Part shown: positions 41,501 to 64,000 of the stretch, piece after piece | Layout of the letters: the number at the start of each line of letters is the position of its first letter | Numbering within the stretch: position 1 is the stretch's first letter | Source: Dysidea avara | Taxonomy: Eukaryota > Porifera > Demospongiae > Dictyoceratida > Dysideidae | Reading direction: 5' to 3' | DNA length: 64,000 bases | Assembly (NCBI RefSeq): GCF_963678975.1 | Contig: NC_089280.1 | Coordinates: forward strand, 21,225,368 to 21,289,367 | Notes under the pieces: generated by a model | Databases searched by the model: none | What the model was told of the DNA's origin: nothing | What the model saw: the letters and a program-made list of their open reading frames with translations, nothing else | Made by a program: the position numbers and the translations under genes

Positions 41501-43395
41501 TACCACAGCCATCTGTCCTATTGCAAATTAATCCGACAACCATAGCAACTGTTACTAGGCAACAGAAATTCAAAAATAACCACTGCAAAAGACCAATCAC
41601 ACCTAGCAACCGTTGCCTGGCAACCGTTGCTATGGTCTCAAAATGAGTTTTGCCTTAGCAACGGTTACCTAGCAACCGTTGCTAAGCAACCATATTGTGT
41701 TATACCTTGGGGCATTTATCACTATGGTAACAATAGTTGTCAAGTTGGACATTTACTTCTAATAGAAACACACCACACTATTCTAGCCAACCAAATTAGT
41801 ATTATAGATTTTTGTCAAGGGACCTTGACAAACAAGTGTAATACTAATTCTATTGGCTAATCGCTTGACGTATATCAATATAATACATCAAGCTGCTATT
41901 GAGAGTATTATACAGTAACACATTCAGTTGTTGGATTATGGGTTTAACCCTGGCTATGAAAATTTTAAATTTTAATGTGCTGGAAGATAGAATATTTATA
42001 TGATAACAGAAAGTTACTAGGTACAGTAAAGGCACACAACATACTTTTGCCATAGCAAGTTATTTTGCTTAGAGATGGGTTCTGCGCTTAAATAATTTGG
42101 CCCTGTAAAGCATCATAGAATGCCATAGCAACCTTTTATGAGACTATACCCCAGATTATACATGGTCTATAGGTATCATGACAATTGCTTCAATTGCTTT
42201 ATCTTTATTTCAAATATTGCAGAACACAAGCTTCAAGAATACAATGAAAACTCTTGTAGTAGACACTTGTGTTATTTTTCAGATGTTTTGGGTTTCAGTG
42301 TACTAAATCTCTCCAATACTAGGTCTATCACACAACACTGAAGAGTTGTATTAATATTAAGTCACTATGCCAAGTTGATGATAAACATGTTTGGATTGCT
42401 TGTGAAGATGGCAGCATTGCTATTTGCCAGATTGAGACATTTGGTATATTAAAATACTGTTCGTTTGAGGAACTAAAACAGCATGGCCAATCTCTTCGTG
42501 TCATGCTCACTATTGCCGACAACTTGGTCTTAGCGGGATACTACCATGGAATGTTGGCTTTCATTGAGAACAATGAAACCATTCTTGATGTTGAAGGAAG
42601 TTCAATGCTTTACTCTATGATGTCTACAATTAAAACTACGTGCTTGGAAAATATTGGGTGCTTGAATACAATAGAATCATTTGAGAAAGATGGAGGGCAA
42701 CAAGTTATATGGTGTGGCTGTGATGAGGGTATCATTTATGTGGTGGAATCACTTTCCACTTGGGGAGAGAACTTTAAGGATCATCAAATGAAAGACCTTG
42801 CAATAAAGCCAATAAAAGTTGATTCAGTTTCTGACCAGCTTGATCCTAAGTTAGGAATTGTCCAGTTGAAATCTGTGTTCTCAACATCTGTGGAGAAAGT
42901 TGTAGTGTATGCTCTACATGGAGACTGTGATAACAGTACTTCTGTGATTAGCTGTTGGTTTACTGACCAGACGTTACATAGAATTATCAACTTACAAAAC
43001 CCAGGTATATTATTCTTTTAATAAACATTGCAATATTTTCTTACCATGTATGTCTTTTTATTTTAGTTGTCACTATATTTCCCCAGTCAACTGGCATCTA
43101 TATTGCCGAGTATGGTGGAAACCTTTTTGTCCTTGATTCAGATGGAGAAAGGACTCCTTTACCAGGCTATCACAACAGTACAACAGTATATCTGACCTCC
43201 ATGCACGCAAGCATCACTTTGAATGGCTGTGTATCCAGTATAGGTCACCAACAGGATCCCTCGACAAATGATGTTCCATGCAGAATGTTGATCAGTGTTG
43301 GCAGGGGCCGTGGTGGTCCATTACAACAGTATTCACAACTAAGCACTAGTAAACTGGATACCACTTATGCCATTTTACATACTATACCATTTTAA
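19200..43395 (+). CDS. Gene B: complete LRRK-like ROCO kinase (hybrid gene)
   Basis: Twenty-two exons join to 6,606 nt, encoding 2,201 residues, between the usual sizes of LRRK1 (about 2,000) and LRRK2 (about 2,500). Domains: ankyrin-like ~1–270, LRR ~280–660, ROC ~680–900, COR ~905–1480, kinase ~1495–1780, WD40-like ~1800–2201. The ATG at 19200 is preferred because gene D's clear ATG aligns there; an upstream in-frame GTG at 19155 is not a plausible animal start. The upstream region and exons 1–9 match gene C, and exons 11–22 match gene A. Intron 14 carries the gypsy element, in opposite orientation. The protein is probably a cytosolic GTPase-coupled kinase; its substrates are unknown. Confidence 0.9.
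19375..21284. other. Gene B intron 1
   Basis: This 1.9-kb intron aligns with gene C intron 1 except for about 0.5 kb extra in B (roughly 19961–20484), whose ends I could not define. It contains two copies of the dispersed GACTGNTCTATTNGAGTAT motif (near 19543 and 19884). No gene was recognised. Confidence 0.45.
23606..24440 (+). CDS. Gene B: ROC GTPase exons
   Basis: Exons: 23606–23772, 23825–23973, 24023–24139 and 24194–24440. The P-loop is GSKGHGRST (residues 691–699), with Arg697 (AGA, 23664–23666) replacing the usual Lys. Switch II reads TWDFSGN (Asn782 where LRRK2 has Arg and Ras has Gln), and the guanine-recognition motif is ATHND (residues 833–837). The second exon could alternatively start at 23831, which removes two residues in frame. 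The switch from gene C-like to gene A-like sequence falls within exons 10–11. Confidence 0.86.
24490..34714 (+). CDS. Gene B: COR domain exons
   Basis: Exons: 24490–24637, 25765–25877, 26877–27002 and 33375–34714. Signatures are GTLIHYNSPALSDLYFVDPP and PWLYDLLSSVVT, then the 1,340-nt COR-B exon with CPHC, IMCPHHSAIKLSDLIPDV and many residues identical to gene A. The intron before the last exon is 6.4 kb because it contains the LTR retrotransposon; the preceding intron holds a piggyBac-like element. Reading phase is preserved across both. Confidence 0.86.
24663..25130. repeat. Degenerate TIR-type element in gene B intron 12
   Basis: This is the paralogous copy of the element at 4575–5065 in gene A, with the same order of internal phrases and the same position. 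A GT-rich microsatellite follows at 25131–25170. Confidence 0.55.
25914..26812. mobile_element. piggyBac-like non-autonomous element (TTAA)
   Basis: An 899-bp insertion has perfect 14-bp TIRs, CCCTTTCATGGCTG, and is flanked on both sides by TTAA (25910–25913 and 26813–26816). TTAA targets with CCC-starting termini are the hallmark of piggyBac elements. The same intron in gene A (around 6011–6014) has a single TTAA and no insert, giving an empty site. No long ORF or transposase remains. It contains a T-rich stretch near 26284–26320. Confidence 0.88.
27953..28122 (-). repeat. 3' LTR of gypsy element
   Basis: 170 bp, TG…CA ends, same sequence as 32981–33150. Read on the minus strand it contains a TATA-like GATATATAAATAC about 50 bp from its start. 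Confidence 0.95.
28123..28137 (-). other. Polypurine tract of gypsy element
   Basis: On the minus strand, AAGAGGGGAGTGA directly precedes the 3' LTR, the position expected for the plus-strand DNA primer. Confidence 0.8.
28163..31438 (-). CDS. pol: pol polyprotein: RT, RNase H, integrase
   Basis: The open frame runs from about 31438 to the stop at 28163. Reverse transcriptase shows the VYIDDI active site (near 30555–30575) and FGLCNAPATFQRLM. RNase H follows with DASDTGIGAVLSQ. Integrase has an HHCC zinc region (GHLGQEKTL … CQTCVACV), the D,D-35-E catalytic core (AVDLLGP, HSDQG, DGLVERFN) and a C-terminal GPY/F-like module (PWKGPYSIVKK). No chromodomain was recognised. The frame is –1 relative to gag–pr and overlaps it by about 43 nt, so it is probably made by –1 ribosomal frameshifting. 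No classic slippery heptamer was evident in the overlap. Confidence 0.94.
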   Translation of the reverse strand, partial: GYGQTEDNDHTWVVETTDSSVPIRVARALVQPKHGLIPIRVINTNLIPVKVYKGSTVAHADTLDESAISIVSESAISEPSKLASPNIPESLISENLKDEEKEQLVALLELYSDVIANDEQDVGCTSVLQHSIDTGTATPIRQQVRRLSLPAKDEVKKLLQDMLKKHVITPSTSPWASPIVLVQKKDGSTRFCVDYRKVNSVTRKDAYPIPKIDETLDTLAESKLFSTLDLRSGYWQVEVKPEHREKTAFCTSEGLFEFNVMPFGLCNAPATFQRLMDSVLAGLHWKTCLVYIDDIIVVGKSFEEHLCNLQAVFERLRKAGLKLQPRKCQLLQQKVTYLGHVVSAQGIAPDAEKTRRVNQWPTPQSPKEVQQFLGLANYYRRFIKDFASLATPLHRLTEKGTQFKWTKESEAAFNALKKKLTSAPILALPDWSKPFIIDTDASDTGIGAVLSQLQDDGRECVIAYASRLLTKQERNYCVTRKELLAVVTFLQHFRQYLIGAMFTIRTDHSALTWLQNFKQPEGQLARWLEKLQEFQFTIVHRPGRTHGNADALSRQPVRHCGKECLDVHNCTINAVSMAALGYTTAELSQAQTEDHNISRLLQAKQQNQRPLMNESNGESLEYRRLLQQWDQLIVQEGILWRLYAQPREDLSWKQLVVPQKFRSDILKSLHEGVTGGHLGQEKTLSKLKERFYWPGHYNDVRDWCQTCVACVKRKSPPTSSRAPMQTITAGYPTQVMAVDLLGPLPESEKGNSYVMVVGDYYTRWMEALAIPNQEASTVAEKLVDEVFLRFSPPEQLHSDQGRQFESTLMAEICKILQIKKTRTTPYHPQCDGLVERFNRTLLSMLATSTENHPFDWEQQLRKVCMAYNTSVQSSTGFTPFYLMFGRQARLPIDIIYGTSTPENEGQGVGQYAASLKKKMTEAFELVRESTSKHHMHQKILYDEKIHGKPYNAGDWVWLHSPLVPRGSSRKLHCPWKGPYSIVKKITDATYRIQHLQKRRERQVVHFNRLKPCSKQIRLETSDPLVTVPTPPAPTDVQPEDQNDIELVDYLDDVDQLVPESSNTEQPSEPQARRNPSRDRHPPQRYSDYVQH
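31396..32784 (-). CDS. gag: gag with zinc knuckle and aspartic protease
   Basis: The first ATG is at 32784 and the stop at 31396 (462 residues). The N-terminal capsid-like region includes FSGGNDFSEWISHFEG. A nucleocapsid zinc knuckle CX2CX4HX4C (CRKCNQPGHYARGC, about 31983–32024) follows a basic RGRG-rich stretch. A retroviral-type protease active site, FLVDTGAGVSLL, lies near 31815–31840, so protease is in the gag frame. A longer frame starting with GTG at 32859 is unlikely to be used. Confidence 0.93.
   Translation of the reverse strand: MSQDDERASASAGVSRPVVLPEKFSGGNDFSEWISHFEGIAAINKWTEEEKKLWLGVRLTEKAHVAFIRLPTEAHQSYVALKAALTERFEPTSKQEVFKAEFESRRKSNAESWGDFGDELLRLVDKAFPTLEYKAKEQFALSRYLDQLEPAEVAFGVKQRRPKTINEAVSSTIELESYLTKPNTRRNSSSVSHVLTDEKPVVESIQAVQQDLVGTMQKLAEKVEKLELDASQRRYQPPRRGRGSPRNPNAPIICRKCNQPGHYARGCATNVNQRGPTAGGTWTYGGLYVPDMQGVNVNNVSSYFVLGKVFGSPVSFLVDTGAGVSLLRGDVWDKVVPSNYKKKLQTANSLVGVDGIPLQLRGTASVKISVGNLTICHNFVIADKITAEAILGMDFLEENKCVLDLFKGELSLKDQTKIQLQPHSVSQLLGCAKVSIVETCDIPATSEVEVMARLKIMITHGL
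32961..32979 (-). other. Primer-binding site matching tRNA-Ser
   Basis: One base inside the 5' LTR, the minus strand reads TGGCGTAGTCGGCAGGATT. It is complementary to the 3' end of a eukaryotic tRNA-Ser (…GACTACG plus CCA). The match extends through the acceptor stem into the T arm. Confidence 0.85.
32981..33150 (-). repeat. 5' LTR of gypsy element
   Basis: 170 bp, same sequence as the 3' LTR at 27953–28122. It is followed in the host by the target-site copy TATC at 33151–33154. Confidence 0.95.
34815..39289 (+). CDS. Gene B: protein kinase exons (plus start of WD40)
   Basis: Exons: 34815–34925, 34978–35283, 37108–37419, 37479–37610 and 38993–39289. Landmarks are glycine loop GKGGFG (1502–1507), Lys1528 in VVVKV, alpha-C Glu1558, HFD 1634–1636 with the catalytic Asp present, DLG 1684–1686 and APE 1707–1709. 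The Lys, Glu and both Asp residues needed for catalysis are intact, so activity is plausible despite loss of the HRD Arg. Between HFD and DLG lies an insert with His1650, His1652, Cys1654, Cys1666, His1668 and Cys1669, absent as far as I recall from LRRK1/2, that could bind a metal. Confidence 0.87.
35985..36168. repeat. Gene B counterpart of the inverted intron 17 segment
   Basis: It is the reverse complement of 10323–10507 in gene A. Inverted ATGAAGGT (35991–35998) and ACCTTCAT (36152–36159) lie just inside its ends. Flanks AAACAGCCTT and GGCAGTATAGCC are collinear with gene A. Confidence 0.8.
38077..38544. mobile_element. hAT-like MITE, copy in gene B intron 19
   Basis: This is the paralogous copy of 13018–13481, with the same CTGGGACAAAGC and TTTGTCCCTG ends. 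Its presence in both genes dates it before the duplication. Confidence 0.6.
38570..38885 (-). mobile_element. tRNA-derived SINE, gene B intron 19
   Basis: Read on the minus strand, the element has an A-box-like stretch (GTGACCACCTGGCAGACTCC) and a B-box GCAGGTTCGAGGCTGCC (about 38728–38744). It ends in GCCTTAATAAATAAA with an AT-rich tail. Gene A lacks it at the same place. TTTATTTA at both sides is a possible target-site duplication. The A/B-box spacing and AT tail support a pol III SINE. Confidence 0.7.
39574..39870. mobile_element. hAT-like MITE with 8-bp TSD, gene B copy
   Basis: The ends are CAGGGCCGGATCCAG and, inwards from the right, CAGGGGTGGATACAG. The target-site duplication is CCGTATAG (39566–39573 and 39871–39878). 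It is the same insertion as 14649–14925 in gene A. Its internal GACTGCTCTATTAGAGT motif is partly duplicated here (39761–39807). Confidence 0.82.
40146..40923. mobile_element. 778-bp TIR element with a basic-repeat ORF
   Basis: Long TIRs of about 60 bp begin CAAGAGTTAATAATAGTAGG on both ends. The target-site duplication is TATTAT (40140–40145 and 40924–40929), and gene A gives the empty site near 15191. On the minus strand the interior has a frame at 40251–40577 with recurring KKKRQ-type units and a short one starting ATG near 40709 with SKKRQRR. These look like fragments of a low-complexity basic coding sequence rather than a transposase. The element is probably mobilised in trans. Confidence 0.82.
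41371..41521. mobile_element. 151-bp foldback MITE, gene B only
   Basis: Arms of about 70 nt (41371–41441 and 41454–41521) pair across a 12-nt loop. The outer end reads ATAGGACGGATGGCTGTGG. Gene A lacks it and the roughly 0.4 kb that follows it. There is no coding capacity. Confidence 0.8.
41551..41690. promoter_or_regulatory. Cluster of four X-box-like palindromes
   Basis: Four 13-bp motifs occur within 140 bp: GTTACTAGGCAAC (41551), GTTGCCTGGCAAC (41612), GTTACCTAGCAAC (41664) and GTTGCTAAGCAAC (41678). They match the RFX-factor X-box pattern of two GTTRCY half sites in inverted orientation. They sit in a gene B-only insertion in intron 20, next to a foldback MITE. They could be an RFX-binding array or simply the internal repeats of the transposon. 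Confidence 0.6.
41786..41860. repeat. Imperfect hairpin, gene B intron 20
   Basis: AGCCAA … TTAGTATTA … TTTGTCAAGG pairs with CCTTGACAAA … TAATACTAA … TTGGCT. It belongs to the same gene B-specific block as the X-box cluster. Confidence 0.6.
42323..43395 (+). CDS. Gene B: WD40-like C-terminal exons
   Basis: Exons: 42323–43004 and 43067–43395 (TAA stop). The blades correspond one-to-one with those of gene A. The first exon has a 6-nt in-frame insertion near its start (SCINIKSL in place of SCIKSL). The intron before these exons, 39290–42322, is crowded with mobile elements private to gene B. Confidence 0.82.
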
Positions 43396-45045
43396 AGGCA
43401 CTTAGAGATAATTTTTATAGCAATTTTTATGTCTAGTTTTTGCACTGATGTTATACAATATTCTTTCCACATTTAGTCATTGTACCAGTTGTACAAACAC
43501 TGAGCCATTGTACAATATCAATAGGTACAGTAAAGTCACTAAATTGTTTACAGTTTATGTTTTCTATTAGTTGTAGTTCTGGGTTATTCCCTTCAAATAG
43601 TTTTTTTTCTTCCATTCCATTCTTGTGTTACTCTTCTTTCCTTTACCATCACCATCATTGTCTTCATCTATTACTAGTTAATATGTAGTTATACTCCTTT
43701 CAAAGTCTTGCTGCTGTACCAGATCACTGGGAGGTGGAAAATGAATCTGAGAGTGTTTATTGCATTAGAAGTCCATACATAATCACCACAAGGTGCCTGG
43801 TAGTAAGTTGCCTGATTTGATCTGATATCACCATGTTCCTTTTTATAGCAAGCATTTACTTTCTGTATTACAGTTGTCACTTCAGGTGGCTAGGCAACAC
43901 CTCAGGTGCCTTCTAAGATTGTTACTAGTAGGTATCACTTTAAACTCAGCTTCTTGACTTGTAACCTCAAAATGAAAGTGATCTCAATAGAATGAATAGA
44001 CACCTCATCCATGGGTTGCACTGCATTCTATACTTTGTGTTATAGCTATACAATTTCTGTTGTGTTTTTACAGGATCCAAAATATCTGCATCGTCACGTT
44101 ATAAACTCTCTGTAAATAGCTCCAGAATGTACAGGGATTTAGCATAGACACCGATTAAATCTGCCCAGCAATAATTGCAATATAGTTTAGATGAATAAAA
44201 GCAACATGCACTGTGACAGTCCTCTAAAATTGAGGCTTTGCCAGCAGGATTACCTTTTTATAGAAATACCTGCTGAACAAATGAAGCCACAATTAAAACT
44301 TTTATAACTACATACCCACAATCAAACCTTTAGAAAAAGAAGCACTCCAGAGGTATAATGGTCTTGGACATGATTAAATATCTACTTTTGTATAGATACT
44401 AAAGTTTAGTGGCCACGCAAGTGCTTAATCTGGCGTGGCCACTCCTTTGATTAGAAATAAAGGGGTGGCTGTGCCAGACTAGCAAGTATTGAGGAGAAGG
44501 TGGTACTAGTCCACCTCTTAAATTTGTCTACACTGTTTTACCACATCTAAGAAGACTAAGGGTTCATTCGTTTTGTTCAACCTCTGGCCAGGAAATTTGA
44601 TATAGTAGTGATGGTCCTGAAAGCTGTCTACAAATTGCACATCACTTGACAAGTTCAGAATTACTAGCTACATAATTAAGCACATGTGCCGATTTAATAT
44701 TAGGGAATGTGCACTTTTTATTCAATAAAGAAAATAACTGTTGGGATTATTGGACGAGGTGGATTTGACTAGCTACTAAAGATACTGAAAGTTTTTTATT
44801 AGAAAACACTGATGCTATCTGAAAGTATATACAGAATTTAAAAGGCTATTGAATAGTACAACTGAGGAGTCAGTGAATCGAAGACTAGCCTGCAAGCATA
44901 CAGAGGCAGCATAGTTCGAAGCAATGATCCATGCAATATATCACAAGTGGCCAACAATAGTATTTCTTTTATACAGTACATCCGTGCCATACAGTTTGTG
45001 TGGTTAAACCGGTTTTATCACCACACTAACCTCTCTCATGATTCG

Positions 45046-45053
45046 TGACGTCA
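45046..45053. promoter_or_regulatory. CRE octamer upstream of gene C
   Basis: TGACGTCA, the full consensus cAMP-response element, lies about 130 bp upstream of the gene C start codon. The homologous site of gene B has four extra bases in the centre. Confidence 0.5.
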
Positions 45054-45133
45054 CAGGAAAGTACCCGTTTTCTTAACTTTTCTGATTTCATCAAGTCAAC
45101 CTTTTCTGCTTGTCTGAAAGACTGGCACTGATA

Positions 45134-45160
45134 ATGTGGTTGTGTGTGACACTCAAGTAG
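45134..45160 (+). CDS. Upstream ORF (8 codons) before gene C
   Basis: It is identical in coding content (MWLCVTLK) and position to the uORF of gene B. It ends 20 nt before the main ATG at 45181. Confidence 0.4.
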   Translation: MWLCVTLK

Positions 45161-45180
45161 ACGAGGCTGAATTCGGATTA

Positions 45181-61324
<16,144 letters not shown>

Positions 61325-62789
61325 AGGCACTTATATAGCTGATCTTTTATTTAATAGATTTTGCACTGATAATTCATATGTATTTTTTAAAGTTTTTTCT
61401 TGCATTTATTTACCATCACCGTCAATTTATTTGCCAAGTTTTGCCATACTGCATTATTGTGTGTTTTTGTGCATGTTTGTGTCTTTTTCATGCAATTCAG
61501 AGTCAGACTCAGATCTAGAATTTTCTCTAGACGGAGAGGGAATACTGAGCTGAACATGCAGTGTGGTGCCAGGCTAGACGTCAAAGGATAACTATAGTGT
61601 ATAGAGCGTACTAGCATGCCACTCTAGTAGGGCATGGGGCATACTCCCCACAATTATGTACTTTTTGAAACTTACAACATATTATACATTACTCCTCATG
61701 ACACATATTTTTTGATAGTGCCATCGCAGATTTGACCTTTGGGTGCTTTGGGGTGTATATTACCAAAATTCAAATCAAGTCCCAAAATTGAAGTCTCAAA
61801 TTTCATGAGTAATATAAACAGGAGTTTATAAGCGTCAAGGCACGAATATAAGCTCCTGTTGTAAATGACGAAATGAAATTGCCTATACATTAACTTCAAT
61901 TGCAAGTTGTTTCATTTCAAGATCTTTTAGTTGGCATCATGTTTTAACAAGGTGTAGCTACTAATATGCAAGTCACTGTAACATGACTCGCCCACGGCTG
62001 AGCCCATAAGTAGGCAGGGGGTTGATGAAGCCTATCAATTATGTCAACAAATTCAGTTCTTTTATAGCTACTGTCTATTTCCTGGGGGAAAGGAATTTCA
62101 AAAAGATGTTTGTCAGCAGGAGAAAAACATTTGACCATTTGTAGAGGAAGGATTGTTACGGTAGTACCTCAAGTAGCTCAAACTAGATCTACTGATACAG
62201 CAGCACTGAGATTCTATTAATAATATTGACAAGAATTCACTCCCCGCTACTCTATTCAGATTTAAACTACTGTATTCTAGTAACTAACAAATATCACTGT
62301 TGATGTATGTGTTATGATTGCCAGTTTATTGTTGTTTTTTGGGGTTAGTCCCCTGGACGTGTTAGACACTTGTCTGTCCAGTAACACAAATAAATGAGGG
62401 ATGCCCCCAGAGCCCCTAGTTTCTTCGCACACCCCTCATCACACCACACAAAAGGCCAGTCTGGCTTTTCGTTTAATATATTTTTACTGTGTATATCTGC
62501 ACAATAGATCTAGCTGCAAGTTGAAACAAAGTGACTGACCAAAAATGTCTTCTATATATAGCTAGATTTAGCTTGATGAAAAAGGTGGACCTTTTTCATC
62601 TTAAGAGCCCAAAAAAAATTTCATTCCGTTGCCATGGAGCCTATTTTATTTATTTAGCTAATTCGTGCATAACGAGATTCATAACTCGTCACGGTACATT
62701 CAAGGCAACTACAAAAAAGTGGTATCTGATAATGTGTGGATTTCAGGCTGGAGTAGACGGGCTGTAATGCAAAATTCAACTTAAATGGC
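61325..62789. other. Spacer between genes C and D
   Basis: Unlike the A–B and B–C spacers it shows no obvious homology to them. No ORF or TIR element was recognised. A uORF-like ATG in the context TGATAATGTG is at 62732, as upstream of B and C. Confidence 0.5.
62732..62767 (+). CDS. Upstream ORF (11 codons) before gene D
   Basis: ATG at 62732 to TAA at 62765–62767 (MCGFQAGVDGL). The start context TGATAATGTG and the distance to the main ATG match the uORFs of B and C, but the peptide differs. Confidence 0.35.
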   Translation: MCGFQAGVDGL

Positions 62790-62955
62790 ATGGAGAAACA
62801 AGATTTTCTCATTGCTGCGATCATGGACAACCGCGAGTTCCTCGAGGAATGGTTGGTAGACGATGACAATACAAACATGACATTTTTGAACGAAGTGCTT
62901 CTAAAAGCCGCTGAGTATGGAAGTTTTTCCGTCGTAGAACTGCTGTCTGCACTTG
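62790..62955 (+). CDS. Gene D: first exon of a fourth LRRK-like paralog
   Basis: ATG at 62790 begins an exon homologous to exon 1 of B and C (EKQDFLIAAIMDNREFLEEW; LLKAAEYGSFSVVELLSALG). It ends at a GTAAGA donor in the same phase 1. It is three codons shorter than B/C exon 1 and is the most diverged of the visible copies. The rest should lie right of the window. Confidence 0.8.
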
Positions 62956-64000
62956 GTAAGATCATAGAGATAGTATATTCTACGTACTAATATACTATCT
63001 ATGGTAAGATTATGCATGTACTGGCCGAGTGGAGGGTTCGTGCACTCATACATCAACACCACAGGGTGGGGCCTATGGTCTACTCTAATTGCGTCCAAAT
63101 GGTTATAATTAACGTGCTCAAGTCGTCTAAGGGCCTGTCATGCGAATGTACAAGTCCCATCGGGGGGGCGCTTATAATCGATAGTCGCCACCCCCTAGGA
63201 AGCTAAATATTTCGGGGGGCTAAATTTTCGAGGTTGAGCAATGTGAAGTTTTTGTGGACTTCAAACAACCCCAAAATGTATTAGACATGGAGATTATTAT
63301 TATTAGCACTTTACAGTGGCCAGTACTGAAGGTCTGACAGCAACATGTGCTGCAGCCTTAGGATTACCTAACCTAATTTCAAGGAATTAGACCTAATGAC
63401 TTGACTTAATCTATTTCAAGGATAATTATTTTTGCTGTTATTAACCCCAAAACCTCACAGGAAATCAGCAAAAAAATTAAATACCAGTACAGTAGGGTAA
63501 TGGCATGAGAGCCCTAAACAGGAAAAATGGAATTTTTCTGAGAAATACATTTTAGCCAACCAGATGATTGATGATTAAAAGTGTCAGGAGTAGTGTGGTT
63601 TGGCTCCATTGCAAGTTTGGTAAAGAAATTTAACAGATCAGTTGAACCTTTATGTCTTCCTCTCAAGAAATGTATGGTTGAATTTAATATTGTGTGAAAC
63701 GTTTAAATGAAAAGATTTTGAAATGTTTTTAGCGGGTCAAGGAGTACTAGCGACAAATCCAAGTTTCAAGAACTATAATTCCATCCTAGAGTTCTTAAAC
63801 ATTTTTGAGGGCACAATTCAACATGTACATCTCAGATTTGTTGAACTCTTTGAAATATTTTATCCTGCAAGGGCAGGACTCCAATTTATTCTGTGCTTGA
63901 TAAATGTCAAGAAATTTACATATAGGTCAAATTATTGTCAATCACACTCACTCATAATAATTATGGTGTCATTAATCAATGTAAATTGGTTTGCAGCCAC
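62956..64000. other. Gene D intron 1 (partial)
   Basis: I found no counterpart of exon 2. No repeat or ORF worth naming was seen, apart from an inverted pair TAGTATATTCTACGTACTAATATACTA near 62970–62998. Confidence 0.4.

Larger units (their letters stand above)
43396..45180. other. Spacer between genes B and C
   Basis: It is homologous to the A–B spacer, including the hairpin at 44424–44480 (counterpart of 18427–18478), but lacks the 17311–17720 insertion. No independent ORF was recognised. The CRE octamer and the uORF of gene C lie at its right end. Confidence 0.7.

Overview
This is intron-rich animal (metazoan) DNA, not bacterial. GT–AG introns, AT-rich non-coding DNA, long CA/GT microsatellites, tRNA-derived SINEs, many short terminal-inverted-repeat (TIR) elements and one intact Ty3/gypsy-type LTR retrotransposon all point that way. 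The gene content, a local expansion of LRRK/ROCO kinases, fits an early-branching invertebrate. A sponge is my best guess, but the species cannot be fixed from the sequence.

The window is essentially one tandem array of LRRK-like ROCO genes, all on the + strand. Gene A (794–17030) lacks its 5' end, which lies before the window. Gene B (19200–43395) and gene C (45181–61324) are complete, with 22 exons each and 2,201 and 2,186 codons. Gene D begins at 62790 and runs off the right edge. I assembled the exons by comparing paralogs and requiring continuous reading phase; all three long models close in frame with GT–AG borders. The order of domains is ankyrin-like repeats, leucine-rich repeats, ROC GTPase, COR, protein kinase and WD40-like propeller. 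All three carry unusual catalytic signatures: Arg for the P-loop Lys, HFD for HRD, DLG for DFG/DYG, and a Cys/His-rich insert between catalytic loop and DLG.

Gene B looks like a hybrid. Its upstream region and exons 1–9 match gene C, while exons 11–22 and their introns match gene A. The A–B and B–C spacers also match each other. This is what an unequal crossover in or near exons 10–11 of two older neighbours would leave.

The introns hold a dated record of mobile elements. A and B share two hAT-like MITEs, which must predate the duplication. B alone carries the gypsy element (27949–33154, identical 170-bp LTRs), a piggyBac-like TTAA element, a SINE, a 778-bp TIR element and a hairpin MITE with a cluster of X-box-like palindromes. 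A alone carries other insertions, one of which sits inside a splice-donor site. Two intron segments are inverted between A and B. Upstream of B and C is a CRE-like palindrome, split by 4 bp in B, and a short upstream ORF whose start is also present in D.
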